Part shown: positions 1-7,290 of the stretch, piece after piece
Position numbering within the stretch: the first letter of the stretch is position 1
How the letters are laid out: each line of letters opens with the position of its first letter
From: a bacterium
Lineage (GTDB): Bacteria > Patescibacteriota > Minisyncoccia > Minisyncoccales > PEYH01
Length of the DNA stretch: 28,137 nt
Assembly: GCA_021163545.1 (NCBI GenBank)
Contig: JAGGTU010000031.1
Location: 1 to 28,137, forward strand
Direction of reading: 5' to 3'
The notes under the pieces: generated by a model
The model's database searches: none
Told to the model about the DNA's origin: nothing
The model's input: the letters and a program-made list of their open reading frames with translations, nothing else
Made by a program: the position numbers and the translations under genes

Positions 1-941
1 CCAACACCGGCTGCAAAAAGCCTCGCAAAATTATCCTTTGCTTGAAATGCGATTTTCGAGATTCGCCACAAAAGCAGGAGATAAAGAGAAAGTAACATAA
101 AAAGAGTAATAAAGCCAAATTCTTCACCAATGGCTGCAAAAATAAAATCTGTATGGGGCTCAGGCAAAAACCCATGATGAACTTGTGAGCCTTTTCCAAA
201 CCCTTTTCCGAACAATCCTCCATTTCCGAGGGCAATTTTTGCTTGTCTCTGACTCCACCCTGTCTCCAAAGGCTTATATTCAGGAAATAGAAAACTAATT
301 ATCCGCTCTTTTTGGTATCCTTTCAGAACAAAGTGCCAAGCAAAAACACAAAGCAGTATCCCAACAAAACAGAGAATAAGAAAATGTTTTATTCGGATAC
401 CCGAGGTTATTAAAATACCAAGCCATATGAGAATAAAAATTAATACTGAGCCTAAATCTGGCTGAAGATATACTAATATGACTGGAAAAAAGAGGTAGAG
501 TCCTGAAAAAATAATATGATAAAATCGGTACATCTCTACATGCCTTTGGGAAAAATATTTTGCAAACAAAATGATCAAAATTACCTTTGAAAATTCTGTT
601 GGGTCTAAAGAAAAGGGGCCAATTTTGTACCAACTTCTTACTCCTCTAATTTGAGGTGCAAAAATGAAAATTCCTGCCAAGGAAATTAGGCAGACAATGT
701 AAAGAAAAAAAACAAGATATGAGTTTTCTCTAAACACACGGTAATCAAAAAACGTAAAGAGAAACATTAATATAATTCCGAACAAAGTGAATAAAGCCTG
801 TCGTTCGAAAAAAGAAAAATGCTCTCCTGTCTGATGCTGACTATATAATGAGAGCAATCCAATGCCATTTATAAGAAGAACAATTAGAATAATAAACCAG
901 TCCAATTTTCGTAATTTATGCAGTAAAATAGATTTCCACAT
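1..941 (-). CDS. rodA: RodA/FtsW-family cell-wall glycosyltransferase (SEDS), partial at window edge
   Basis: This is a polytopic SEDS peptidoglycan polymerase that acts in the cytoplasmic membrane and uses lipid II. The reading frame starts at an ATG (941-939, protein begins MWKSILLHKL) and runs off the left edge, so about 313 residues are visible and the C-terminus is missing. Family motifs appear in order: DPTEFSKV (the usual QPSEFAK), QPDLGS, a SQRQAKIALGNGGLFGKGFG stretch, and LPEPHTDFIF followed by GEEFGF. These fit RodA better than FtsW, and in the family the HTDFIF..EE region is highly conserved. It lies downstream of the minor pilin genes on the same strand, 45 bp after the PilX-like gene, so it could be the end of that transcript or have its own promoter. 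The family call is firm. RodA rather than FtsW is likely. Confidence 0.9.
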   Translation of the reverse strand, partial: MWKSILLHKLRKLDWFIILIVLLINGIGLLSLYSQHQTGEHFSFFERQALFTLFGIILMFLFTFFDYRVFRENSYLVFFLYIVCLISLAGIFIFAPQIRGVRSWYKIGPFSLDPTEFSKVILIILFAKYFSQRHVEMYRFYHIIFSGLYLFFPVILVYLQPDLGSVLIFILIWLGILITSGIRIKHFLILCFVGILLCVFAWHFVLKGYQKERIISFLFPEYKPLETGWSQRQAKIALGNGGLFGKGFGKGSQVHHGFLPEPHTDFIFAAIGEEFGFITLFMLLSLYLLLLWRISKIAFQAKDNFARLFAAGV

Positions 942-948
942 AATATAT

Positions 949-982
949 CCGATATATCGTTTGAGAGCGACCAGTATATCGG
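949..982. repeat. Inverted repeat between pilX-like gene and rodA
   Basis: The 8-base arms CCGATATA (949-956) and TATATCGG (975-982) are exact reverse complements, separated by 18 bases. They fill most of the 45-bp gap before rodA. No T-run follows on the minus strand, so a terminator is unlikely. An operator or an mRNA hairpin just before the rodA start is possible. I found no convincing -10/-35 pair here. Confidence 0.4.
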
Positions 983-986
983 CTGG

Positions 987-1349
987 TTAGATTGATGCTT
1001 GCATCCCCCGTTTCGTCTCTGAAGGTAAATAGGTACCAATTGATTTGATACAGTAATATTGGGTGCCCGGTGGGCACTGAGAGGGGTCAAGAACCCAAAC
1101 TTCATAACGTAAACTACTGCTTAAATTCTCTGAAAACGAATCTCCTATATTTATTCCAGCTCCTTTATAAGCCTCGTAAAATGTTTTTTCAAGTCCTGTG
1201 TCGGCGCCAAAAAAAGCCAATACCGAATCACCCAAGGTTTTTATTGTTTGAATCTGCAAAACCAAAACAGTGCTAACACTTAGAACTACTAAACTACTGA
1301 TAGATAAGATGACTAAAGCAAAATAAAGAGTTGAGCCTTTTTCTTTCAT
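987..1349 (-). CDS. PilX-like minor pilin / pseudopilin
   Basis: A 120-residue protein with a short basic leader MKEKG, a hydrophobic helix over about residues 8-31, then a small domain. The segment AFFGADTGLEKTFYEA (about residues 45-60) resembles the A-(E/D)-x-G-(I/L)-E motif of PilX-type minor pilins. The likely prepilin peptidase cut is after Gly5, giving a mature Ser-Thr-Leu-Tyr-Phe start. Position +5 is therefore Phe, not the Glu found in most pilins. It is the last of four minor pilin genes after pilD, 27 bp from the PilW-like gene. No Shine-Dalgarno is seen before the ATG. Minor pilins of this type prime or tip the pilus. The PilX name is by position and motif only. Confidence 0.65.
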   Translation of the reverse strand: MKEKGSTLYFALVILSISSLVVLSVSTVLVLQIQTIKTLGDSVLAFFGADTGLEKTFYEAYKGAGINIGDSFSENLSSSLRYEVWVLDPSQCPPGTQYYCIKSIGTYLPSETKRGMQASI

Positions 1350-1376
1350 AGGAGATTGTTAATTATTGTTGATCTA

Positions 1377-1937
1377 TTAATAAACCACATCTAAATTTCT
1401 TTGGGAAATGCTTGTTTGAAATTGGAGCGGCTGAAATTGTTCTAATTCTACTGTAAAGACAATAGTTACTAAGGGTTGAATTTGATCTGTCTGTGATTCT
1501 CCTTGAAGTAAAAATTGTAATTGAGAGATTTTTGTAGCCGGAGAAGTTAAGGCTAAAGGAGGTTTGCCTTGTCTTTTAAATTTAATTTGCCCATTTTCTA
1601 GATAAAACTCTTGACATTCCCCGCCTTCGTTTCCATTTTTAAACCTTATCCCTTGGTTGCCGTATATTGGTTGGTAATTTTCTCCAAAAGGAATACATTC
1701 TCCTCCTTCTGTAAGTTCCTTCTCTGCCATCCTTAAGGCTCTACTCATAAACTCTAAAGCATAATTAGCCTCTCCTAAGGCTTTTTTTGTAAGTAAAATA
1801 TTTTTTTGAAGCTGAATCAAAGATACAAAAATGCTCACAATTACTATTACAATTGTTGAAAAAATGCCGCAAACAATAAGAAGTTCAACCAATGTAAATG
1901 CCTTTTCTGTATGTGTTGGTTTATGGAGACCAATCAT
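1377..1937 (-). CDS. PilW-like minor pilin (type IV prepilin N-terminus)
   Basis: A 186-residue prepilin-like protein. The leader MIGLHKPTHTEKA is followed by FTLVELLIVCGIFSTIVIVI, the N-methylation/cleavage motif with Glu at +5 and a hydrophobic helix. The residue before the cut is Ala13, not the usual Gly. Mature pilin domain: a long helix to about residue 60, then a beta-rich domain with two cysteines (GGECIPFGE and GGECQEF). The ATG overlaps the end of the upstream PilV-like gene by 17 bp, which suggests translational coupling. Order in the cluster (FimT-, PilV-, PilW-, PilX-like) matches the minor pilin operons of T4P systems. The class III signal is clear. The PilW assignment is mainly positional. 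Confidence 0.75.
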   Translation of the reverse strand: MIGLHKPTHTEKAFTLVELLIVCGIFSTIVIVIVSIFVSLIQLQKNILLTKKALGEANYALEFMSRALRMAEKELTEGGECIPFGENYQPIYGNQGIRFKNGNEGGECQEFYLENGQIKFKRQGKPPLALTSPATKISQLQFLLQGESQTDQIQPLVTIVFTVELEQFQPLQFQTSISQRNLDVVY

Positions 1938-2409
1938 ATAGTCTTTCCTGTATAATAATTGGAGAAAATTTATCTGTCCATCTAACCTCTACTGTAATAT
2001 TTAAAGTATGATCATCAGGTTTTGTTATGCTTATTTTTCTTGTAAATTTTGTTGTCTGGCCCGTATCATAATTGTAAAATCCATTTCCATCTATTTTTAA
2101 AGGCACAGTCCCATAATTTGCCAAGAGAAAATTACGGTTATATTGTACGCCAAAATTAGAACCCTGGGGTAGTCCGTCATCCCAGGTTGATCCCTCCAGC
2201 CAATTTGTATCCCGGATATTTCTTACTATCTCTATCCCCTCTTGAGCAAGGTAGATAGCAATTAACCGATTCCTTGCATAATTAACTGTTGCGTAAGAAT
2301 TTTGGACAATAAGGTATATCCCAAGAATTCCTACCGTAAAAACAAAAATAGTAATTAAAAGTTCTGCTAAAGTGAAGCCTTTTTGGTTTTTTGAATGATT
2401 ACTCAACAT
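1921..2409 (-). CDS. PilV-like minor pilin
   Basis: A 162-residue prepilin-like protein. I chose the ATG at 2409-2407 (MLSNHSKNQKG) over an upstream start, because it gives a normal 11-residue leader ending in Gly before FTLAELLITIFVFTVGILGI. The upstream alternative adds 20 residues inside the neighbouring gene. The segment YLAQEGIEIVRNIRDTNW (about residues 52-70) is typical of PilV/GspI-type subunits (AxxGxE..R). It overlaps the FimT-like gene by 11 bp. The mature protein would sit in the membrane until inserted at the pilus tip or base. Confidence 0.78.
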   Translation of the reverse strand: MLSNHSKNQKGFTLAELLITIFVFTVGILGIYLIVQNSYATVNYARNRLIAIYLAQEGIEIVRNIRDTNWLEGSTWDDGLPQGSNFGVQYNRNFLLANYGTVPLKIDGNGFYNYDTGQTTKFTRKISITKPDDHTLNITVEVRWTDKFSPIIIQERLYDWSP

Positions 2410-2947
2410 ATACAAGGCCGGCTGAATTAAAATGAATGTCTTTTTCTTTGAATGATCCGGTAACACCAAGTTTGATGGTTAATTCATCTAACAAACCGGA
2501 GGAGGTTTTGATAGCCACGTCAGGAGATGGCGGTTTAAAGGTAATGCTTACAGGAGCTGGCAGAGTTTTTATATAAACCCCATGATCAAAACTTACTCTC
2601 TCTACAAATTCAGGGTAATTAGTAGAATGTATAGGATCAAAACATGGAGAACCGGTTGTATCGTAAGACCGATCTCCATCACAATCGGCAAAAATAATAT
2701 AGGAGTTTGGTGAGCTGATATTGAAATAAACACCAAAGCCGCCTGTAGGAAGATCGTTATGAAAATATCTTGCAGAAATAGCCATTTCTTTTACCTCCTC
2801 AATCTTGCTTACTAATATATTTGCCTCCTTCTGCAGGGCAATTTCTTTTTGCCTTTGCCCATAGCCAACAAATGATACTGAGGCCAAGATTGTAATAATT
2901 GCAATGGCTATTAGAAGTTCAACTAAAGTAAAACCCCTGTTTTTCAT
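2399..2947 (-). CDS. FimT/GspH-like minor pilin
   Basis: A 182-residue prepilin-like protein. The start ATG at 2947-2945 forms an ATGA overlap with the pilD stop and gives a five-residue leader MKNRG before FTLVELLIAIAIITILASVS. An upstream start 21 bp away is possible but would only lengthen the leader. The rest is a beta-rich domain, with the strand-like segments GFGVYFNISSPNSYIIFAD and VSITFKPPSPDV seen in GspH/FimT subunits. In the T2SS/T4P families this subunit belongs to the initiating tip complex, and some FimT proteins bind DNA during uptake. DNA binding cannot be judged here. Confidence 0.8.
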   Translation of the reverse strand: MKNRGFTLVELLIAIAIITILASVSFVGYGQRQKEIALQKEANILVSKIEEVKEMAISARYFHNDLPTGGFGVYFNISSPNSYIIFADCDGDRSYDTTGSPCFDPIHSTNYPEFVERVSFDHGVYIKTLPAPVSITFKPPSPDVAIKTSSGLLDELTIKLGVTGSFKEKDIHFNSAGLVYVE

Positions 2948-3768
2948 TTTAGTAAATTTAGATACCAATTTATAATTTCGCTACCAAAAAATAACGAAAT
3001 TACAAAAGAGAAGATCAAAAAAGGAGCAAAAGGTACCTGAGCTTTGAGGGTTTTCTTTTTGAAAATAATTAACCCTATTCCTATTATACCACCGATTAGG
3101 TAAGTTAAAAACATAAATACAACACTTTTTGGCCAGGATAATACGAATCCTAACAAGAAACCTAGTTTTACATCTCCAAACCCTATCCATCGGCCTTTAG
3201 AGAGTAAATAAAGAAGCAGGAAAAAACCGCTTACACCTATAGCGGAAACAAGCTGATATAGTAAAGATGTAAAAATTGAGAAATTAGAGTGGAGAAAGGC
3301 AAGGTAAAAGTCTCTAATTAAGAAATAAAAAAGTGTTGTAAGTAAAGCAGGGATGAGTATTTTATCTGGGATTATAAAATGTTTAAGATCATAAACAAAC
3401 AGGATGATCAACACCGAGATTAAAAAGAAGTAATAAAGGATCTCCAGCCATAGTATTTCCTCATCAAAAGGAAGAGGGAAAAACTGCTGAATCAAAAAAG
3501 GTAATATGAATAGCAGGGCGGTAGCAAGCTCAACCAAGGGGTATTGATATGAGATAGGTTTATGGCAATAGCGACATTTTCCTTTTAGTAAAATAAAGCT
3601 TATTATAGGAATCAGGTCGAACCAGGCAAGTTGATGTTTGCAGTGAGGACAAATAGAGCGCTCTATCAAAAAGCTCTTTTTTTGGTAAAGCCTCCAAATA
3701 ACACAATTCAAAAAAGAACCCACAAAAAGACCAAAGATAAAAATGAGAATGAGAGAAAAAATAAACAT
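2944..3768 (-). CDS. pilD: Type IV prepilin leader peptidase / N-methyltransferase
   Basis: A 274-residue integral membrane aspartic peptidase that removes the basic leader of prepilins and methylates the new N-terminus. The N-terminal domain has GLFVGSFLNCVIWRL (about 13-27) and two zinc-type CxxC pairs, Cys40/Cys43 and Cys65/Cys68. The catalytic aspartates fit Asp127 in VYDLKHFIIPD and Asp199 in GFGDVKLG. About eight membrane segments are visible. Length is normal for bacterial PilD. It heads the minor pilin cluster and ends in an ATGA overlap with the FimT-like gene. A strong terminator separates it from the major pilin genes, so it needs its own promoter. I could not identify one in 3769-3871. 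Confidence 0.95.
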   Translation of the reverse strand: MFIFSLILIFIFGLFVGSFLNCVIWRLYQKKSFLIERSICPHCKHQLAWFDLIPIISFILLKGKCRYCHKPISYQYPLVELATALLFILPFLIQQFFPLPFDEEILWLEILYYFFLISVLIILFVYDLKHFIIPDKILIPALLTTLFYFLIRDFYLAFLHSNFSIFTSLLYQLVSAIGVSGFFLLLYLLSKGRWIGFGDVKLGFLLGFVLSWPKSVVFMFLTYLIGGIIGIGLIIFKKKTLKAQVPFAPFLIFSFVISLFFGSEIINWYLNLLK

Positions 3769-3800
3769 TTTAGTTTAGTTTATTGTTCTCGATTGAAAAT

Positions 3801-3839
3801 GGTACCGTCCCCTAAATGTGTAAAGCTACACTTTACACA
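3801..3839. repeat. REP-like palindromic element upstream of pilD
   Basis: Reading the minus strand, TGTGTAAAG-loop-CTTTACACA (3839-3817, 9-bp perfect stem, 5-base loop) is followed by TTTAGGGGACGGTACC (3816-3801). A GGGGACGG(T)-type head next to a short palindrome is, from memory, the layout of REP sequences mobilised by RAYT/IS200-like (TnpA_REP) transposases. Only one copy is present and no transposase is in the window. It sits between the terminator and pilD, so it might also act as a regulatory hairpin. Confidence 0.4.
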
Positions 3840-3871
3840 AAATAGAGGTGATATTTACATAAAATGGAGTT

Positions 3872-3908
3872 CAGCAAAGAACCCGCCATTCTGGCGGGTT
3901 CTTTGCTG
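3872..3908 (-). terminator. Rho-independent terminator after the tandem pilin genes
   Basis: A perfect 17-bp inverted repeat (3872-3888 and 3892-3908) with a 3-base loop. It is a GC-rich core (GAACCCGCC/GGCGGGTTC) flanked by A-rich and T-rich ends, so TTCTTT follows the GC stem on both strands. It lies downstream of the second pilin gene and upstream of pilD, separating the two transcription units. It could work in either direction. Confidence 0.85.
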
Positions 3909-3955
3909 ATGTTTACTACATTCCTGAATATTTTTTGAATATTTCTTAGCCTCCT

Positions 3956-3977
3956 GCAGACTTTTCCCTAAGTCTGC
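3956..3977 (-). other. Short hairpin in the pilin 3' region
   Basis: GCAGACTT (3956-3963) and AAGTCTGC (3970-3977) form an 8-bp perfect stem with a 6-base loop, just after the second pilin stop codon and before the strong terminator. No T-run follows on the minus strand. It could stabilise the 3' end of the pilin mRNA, which would suit a highly expressed transcript. Confidence 0.4.
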
Positions 3978-3995
3978 CTTTAAAATTCCTTAACA

Positions 3996-4433
3996 CTAAG
4001 GACAGACTGCCTCTGCGCTTGTGCATGGTTCTGGATCGCTTGGTAAAAGAGCGCTAAATTTTCCCTCATCATCGATACACAGAAAGCCTCTATTGCCTGT
4101 AAGATTCACTGTAACACAATAACTTTCTTCATTTGCTAAACATTTTCTGATAGAACCGCCTAAGTCTTCGATATCTTCCTGTAAAGTAGCCAAATCTGGA
4201 TTCGCTGAATTAAGCGAGTCTCCTTCATATGTGCAGAGATTAGTATAACCGTTTGTGTTCTCCAGATATATCCTTTGGGCTATCTTTTTTATCTCTGCTA
4301 CATCGGAAGCAATGTTAGTATTCTTCCCTTTGACAACAGCGCTCTTTCCAAATATAACAACAATAGCAATCAAGGTCATAAAAATTGCTATCACAAGCAA
4401 AAGTTCAATTAGGGTGAAACCTTTAATTTGCAT
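3996..4433 (-). CDS. Type IV pilin, cysteine-rich, paralog of the adjacent PilA
   Basis: A 145-residue prepilin. Leader MQIKG, then FTLIELLLVIAIFMTLIAIV with Glu at +5. The C-terminal half aligns with the neighbouring pilin at 4480-4911: shared patterns are Y(T/A)NLC, a TLQ.DI.D block, a C.A(N/D) element, YCV, CID..GK and an ending of Cys-(S/T)-(S)-A-x-Cys-Pro type. All six cysteines correspond, suggesting three conserved disulfides outside the membrane. A purine-rich AAGGAAGG precedes the ATG, one of the few Shine-Dalgarno-like sites in the window. It is probably co-transcribed with the first pilin (46-bp gap). It may be a second structural subunit or a variant pilin. Confidence 0.88.
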   Translation of the reverse strand: MQIKGFTLIELLLVIAIFMTLIAIVVIFGKSAVVKGKNTNIASDVAEIKKIAQRIYLENTNGYTNLCTYEGDSLNSANPDLATLQEDIEDLGGSIRKCLANEESYCVTVNLTGNRGFLCIDDEGKFSALLPSDPEPCTSAEAVCP

Positions 4434-4479
4434 GCCTTCCTTTGCAATCGGTTAAGAAATTAACAATTGGAGCCCTTTA

Positions 4480-4911
4480 TTATGGACAACCAGAGGCACT
4501 GCTACAATGTGATGTGGTTTTTTTAGGCTTACCTGTAGCATCTATACACCAATAATCTGATCCTGTGGTGGGTAACAATTTTGCACTTACACAATAGCCA
4601 TTTGCGTCTGCATAACAGGCCAAGTCAAGAGTTCCTCCCTGTTGGTCCTGAATGTCTGATTGAAGCGTTGAGAGTTCTGTAATTCCTGTATTGAGACTGG
4701 TAGAAGAAGAACAAAGATTTGCATACGAACCATCGTCATCAAAAATCATCACTGCCTGAGTCCTAACCTGAGCTAAGTCAGAAATAATTGCAGCATTTTT
4801 AGCTTTCTCAGGGCCCCGTCTAATAGAAACCAACACTATTGCTGCCAAAATACCAATAATTGCAATCACCACCAATAATTCGATTAATGTGAAGCCTCTC
4901 TTTTTCTGCAT
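4480..4911 (-). CDS. pilA: Type IV major pilin (PilA-like), cysteine-rich
   Basis: A 143-residue prepilin and probable main fibre subunit. Leader MQKKRG, followed by FTLIELLVVIAIIGILAAIV, an almost ideal class III signal with Glu at +5. A helix continues to about residue 55, then comes a small globular domain with six cysteines (in NLCS, LACY, GYCV, YWCI, SHCS and SGCP). It is first after pilC, has its own candidate promoter (4976-5004) and about 58 bases of leader, and is followed by a paralog and a strong terminator. That arrangement suits a highly expressed major pilin. Which of the two tandem pilins dominates the fibre cannot be told from sequence. Confidence 0.9.
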   Translation of the reverse strand: MQKKRGFTLIELLVVIAIIGILAAIVLVSIRRGPEKAKNAAIISDLAQVRTQAVMIFDDDGSYANLCSSSTSLNTGITELSTLQSDIQDQQGGTLDLACYADANGYCVSAKLLPTTGSDYWCIDATGKPKKTTSHCSSASGCP

Positions 4912-4975
4912 AATAATAAAATGTTTACTTTTTATTTTTTACTTGTCGACCTTTTGCAAAATTTATCTATAATTA

Positions 4976-5004
4976 ATTGTAGTCCAAAAACTACAACAAA
5001 GCAA
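4976..5004 (-). promoter_or_regulatory. Candidate pilA promoter with an internal inverted repeat
   Basis: On the minus strand TTGCTT (5004-4999), a 17-base spacer and TACAAT (4981-4976) resemble -35 and -10 boxes. TACAAT matches five of six consensus bases; the -35 matches three. Between them lies TTGTAGT-CCAAAA-ACTACAA (4977-4996 as written on the plus strand), a 7-bp inverted repeat that could be an operator for a repressor or activator. The predicted leader is about 58 bases. Confidence 0.45.
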
Positions 5005-5008
5005 CACT

Positions 5009-6223
5009 TTAGAAACCAAAGGTGCCTATGTTTTTATAAATTGGCAAAAATATACCAAGCATCAACCCTCCTACCACAGTTCCTAGAATGATAATCATTA
5101 TTGGCTCAATAATACTCACCAGGCCTTCTATAGCTGAATCTATTTCTACTCTATAGAATTCTGCTACTTTTTTGAGAGCCTCGTCTAATCTTCCACTTTT
5201 CTCCCCCACTCTAACCATCTGAACAACCATTGAAGGAATGCTCTTTGGATATTTTTCCAGAACAACACTAATCGTTTCACCTCTTCTTACCCCTTCTTTA
5301 GCTTCAATTACTATATTTTTATATCTCTTGTTTGTAATCACCCCACTTACTACCTCAAGAGCTTGAGTAATAGGAAGACCAGCAAAAATTAAAGTGGCGA
5401 GGTTTTCACAGAATCTTGTAATATAAATTTTCTTTGCGATCTTACCAATAATAGGTAGCTTTAAAGAAAGATTGCTCAGGAGCTCTTTCCCTTCTTTGGT
5501 TCTGAGGTATCGCCATATTCCAAAAATTATAAACAAAAGGGTAATTAAAATAAGCCACCACCAACTTTGCAAAAACACGCCCACAGATATAATTGCTCTT
5601 GTAACTGCAGGGAGGGGAATGTTTAAGTTTTCAACGGCTTCAGCAAACCTTGGTAAAACAACAAAGAACATAATTAAGCCTACCAACACAAAAACTATCA
5701 AAATAAAGGCTGGATAGGTCATTCCGCTTTTGACCTTTGTAAGAAGTAGATATTCTTTCTCTAAGTTGTCAGCTAAATAAGTAAGGCTGTCGGCTAATTT
5801 ACCTGAGGCTTCTCCTGATTTAATCATATTCACAAAAAAGTCTGAAAAAACACCCGGGAATTTAGAAAGAGCATCTGAAAAGTAAGTCCCTCCTTCTACA
5901 TCATCGGCAATTTTCAGAACAATCTCTCTGAAGCGCGCTTTTTCTGTTTGAAGGGCAATAGACCTTAAAGCCTCAACTAAACCAATTCCTGATTTTAGCA
6001 TTAGAGCAAGATGTCGAGCAAAATAGAGGACATCTTTTTTTGTTGGTCTTGTAAAAATACCCAGTTCTCTTGCATAAAAAGGTTTTTTCTCTTCAGCTTC
6101 AAGATATGTAATATAAAGTCCTCTCTCTTGTAAAAGAGAGGCTGCTCTTTGTTGGCTGGGTGCTTCAACTATTCCAATTTGAATCAACCCTTCTTTAGTT
6201 CGTGCCTGATATTTAAACCTCAT
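5009..6223 (-). CDS. pilC: Type IV pilus inner-membrane platform protein
   Basis: A 404-residue polytopic protein of the GspF/PilC family. It forms the membrane platform that couples the PilB and PilT motors to pilin assembly. Two repeated T2SSF cytoplasmic domains are visible, at about 68-190 (start FARHLALMLKSGIGLVEAL; end near VKSGMTYPAFILI) and about 270-395 (start FCENLATLIFAGLPITQAL). They carry the duplicated (K/R)xGE.SG(K/R)L(D/A) elements SGEASGKLADSL and VGEKSGRLDEAL. Membrane spans fall near 170-195, 215-238 and 372-395. Length is standard. The ATG overlaps the pilT stop (ATGA). The terminal GTFGF also fits the family. Confidence 0.96.
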   Translation of the reverse strand: MRFKYQARTKEGLIQIGIVEAPSQQRAASLLQERGLYITYLEAEEKKPFYARELGIFTRPTKKDVLYFARHLALMLKSGIGLVEALRSIALQTEKARFREIVLKIADDVEGGTYFSDALSKFPGVFSDFFVNMIKSGEASGKLADSLTYLADNLEKEYLLLTKVKSGMTYPAFILIVFVLVGLIMFFVVLPRFAEAVENLNIPLPAVTRAIISVGVFLQSWWWLILITLLFIIFGIWRYLRTKEGKELLSNLSLKLPIIGKIAKKIYITRFCENLATLIFAGLPITQALEVVSGVITNKRYKNIVIEAKEGVRRGETISVVLEKYPKSIPSMVVQMVRVGEKSGRLDEALKKVAEFYRVEIDSAIEGLVSIIEPIMIIILGTVVGGLMLGIFLPIYKNIGTFGF

Positions 6224-7290
6224 CTTTTTAAGAGCTCTTTTAATTCCTGTGGATTTAAGGAGAAATTATACGCATTTTCCAAGGTAATTTTTTTCTCTTT
6301 GACAAGGTTAGCCAATGATTGATTTAGAGTCATCATGCCTTCCTCCGAGGAGGTAGCAATAATTAAAGGAATCTCATGAATTTTGTTTTCTCTTATTAAA
6401 TTGGCGATGGCTGGAGTATTAAGCATAACTTCACAGGCAGGAATTAAACCTCCTCCAATTCGAGGGATTAGTCTTTGGGACACTACACCTAGTAAAGAGC
6501 CAGATAATTGGGCCCTTACTTGTACCTGTTGAGGACCAGAGAAACTGTCAACAATTCTATGTATTGTTTGAGCGGCAGAATTGGTATGCAAAGTTGCAAA
6601 GACAAGGTGTCCGGTTTCAGCAGCAGTAATCGCTGTAGCAATGGTCTCGGGGTCTCTCATCTCTCCTACCATAATTACATCTGGGTCTTGGCGAAAAGTA
6701 GACCTTAAAGCTCTAGCAAAAGAAAGCGTATCCAAATTTACCTCTCTTTGATCAATAATTGCTAAATCATCTTCAAAAATATACTCTATAGGATCCTCAA
6801 TAGTGATAATATGTTCAGGGCGTGTATGATTAATTTCATCTATGAGGGCAGCTAAAGTTGTAGATTTACCATGCGAGGAAGGACCTGTTACTAGAACAAA
6901 TCCTTGAGGAGCGCGGCAAAATAAATGAAGTATAGAAGGAAGATTAAGCTCTTCAATGGTTGGAATTTGGGAGGGAATAAAGCGTAGAGCACAACTTATT
7001 TGACCCTGCTGAAAATAGGCATTCCCTCTAAATCTTCCTTTTCCTTCTAGCTCATAAGAGAAGTCTATTTCTTTTTCTTGTAAAAGTTTCTGGTACTTCT
7101 CTTCATTAAGCATACACTTAACTAGTTCTTCCACGTCCTCTTGGAGTAAAAAATCATATTCCTCCATAGGATGCAGCTTGCCATCAATTCTTAAAATAGG
7201 CCTTCTTGTAGGCGATAGGTGGAGATCCGAAGCTTTCTGTTCTATTGTTGCCTGAAGTAATTTTTCAAGAAGTTTTTGATAACTTTTCAT
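6220..7290 (-). CDS. pilT: Type IV pilus retraction ATPase
   Basis: A 356-residue hexameric secretion-type ATPase that powers pilus retraction. The N-terminal PAS-like domain has SDLHLSP and RIDGKL. Walker A is GPSSHGKST (136-144), where most PilT proteins have GPTGSGKST; the essential GKS remains. The Asp box is TIEDPIEY (Asp166), Walker B is DPDVIMVGEMRD (202-213), and the His box is TGHLVFATLHT (His228). The C-terminal NTPAIANLIREN (281-292) corresponds to the PilT signature AIRNLIRE needed for retraction, which separates it from PilB. It overlaps the receiver gene upstream and pilC downstream by ATGA junctions. Confidence 0.96.
   Translation of the reverse strand: MKSYQKLLEKLLQATIEQKASDLHLSPTRRPILRIDGKLHPMEEYDFLLQEDVEELVKCMLNEEKYQKLLQEKEIDFSYELEGKGRFRGNAYFQQGQISCALRFIPSQIPTIEELNLPSILHLFCRAPQGFVLVTGPSSHGKSTTLAALIDEINHTRPEHIITIEDPIEYIFEDDLAIIDQREVNLDTLSFARALRSTFRQDPDVIMVGEMRDPETIATAITAAETGHLVFATLHTNSAAQTIHRIVDSFSGPQQVQVRAQLSGSLLGVVSQRLIPRIGGGLIPACEVMLNTPAIANLIRENKIHEIPLIIATSSEEGMMTLNQSLANLVKEKKITLENAYNFSLNPQELKELLKR

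Noticed and set aside
3631..3909. Plus-strand open frame of 92 codons over the pilD start and the terminator
   Set aside because: It lies antisense to the pilD start, crosses a REP-like hairpin and a strong terminator, and has no recognisable domain.
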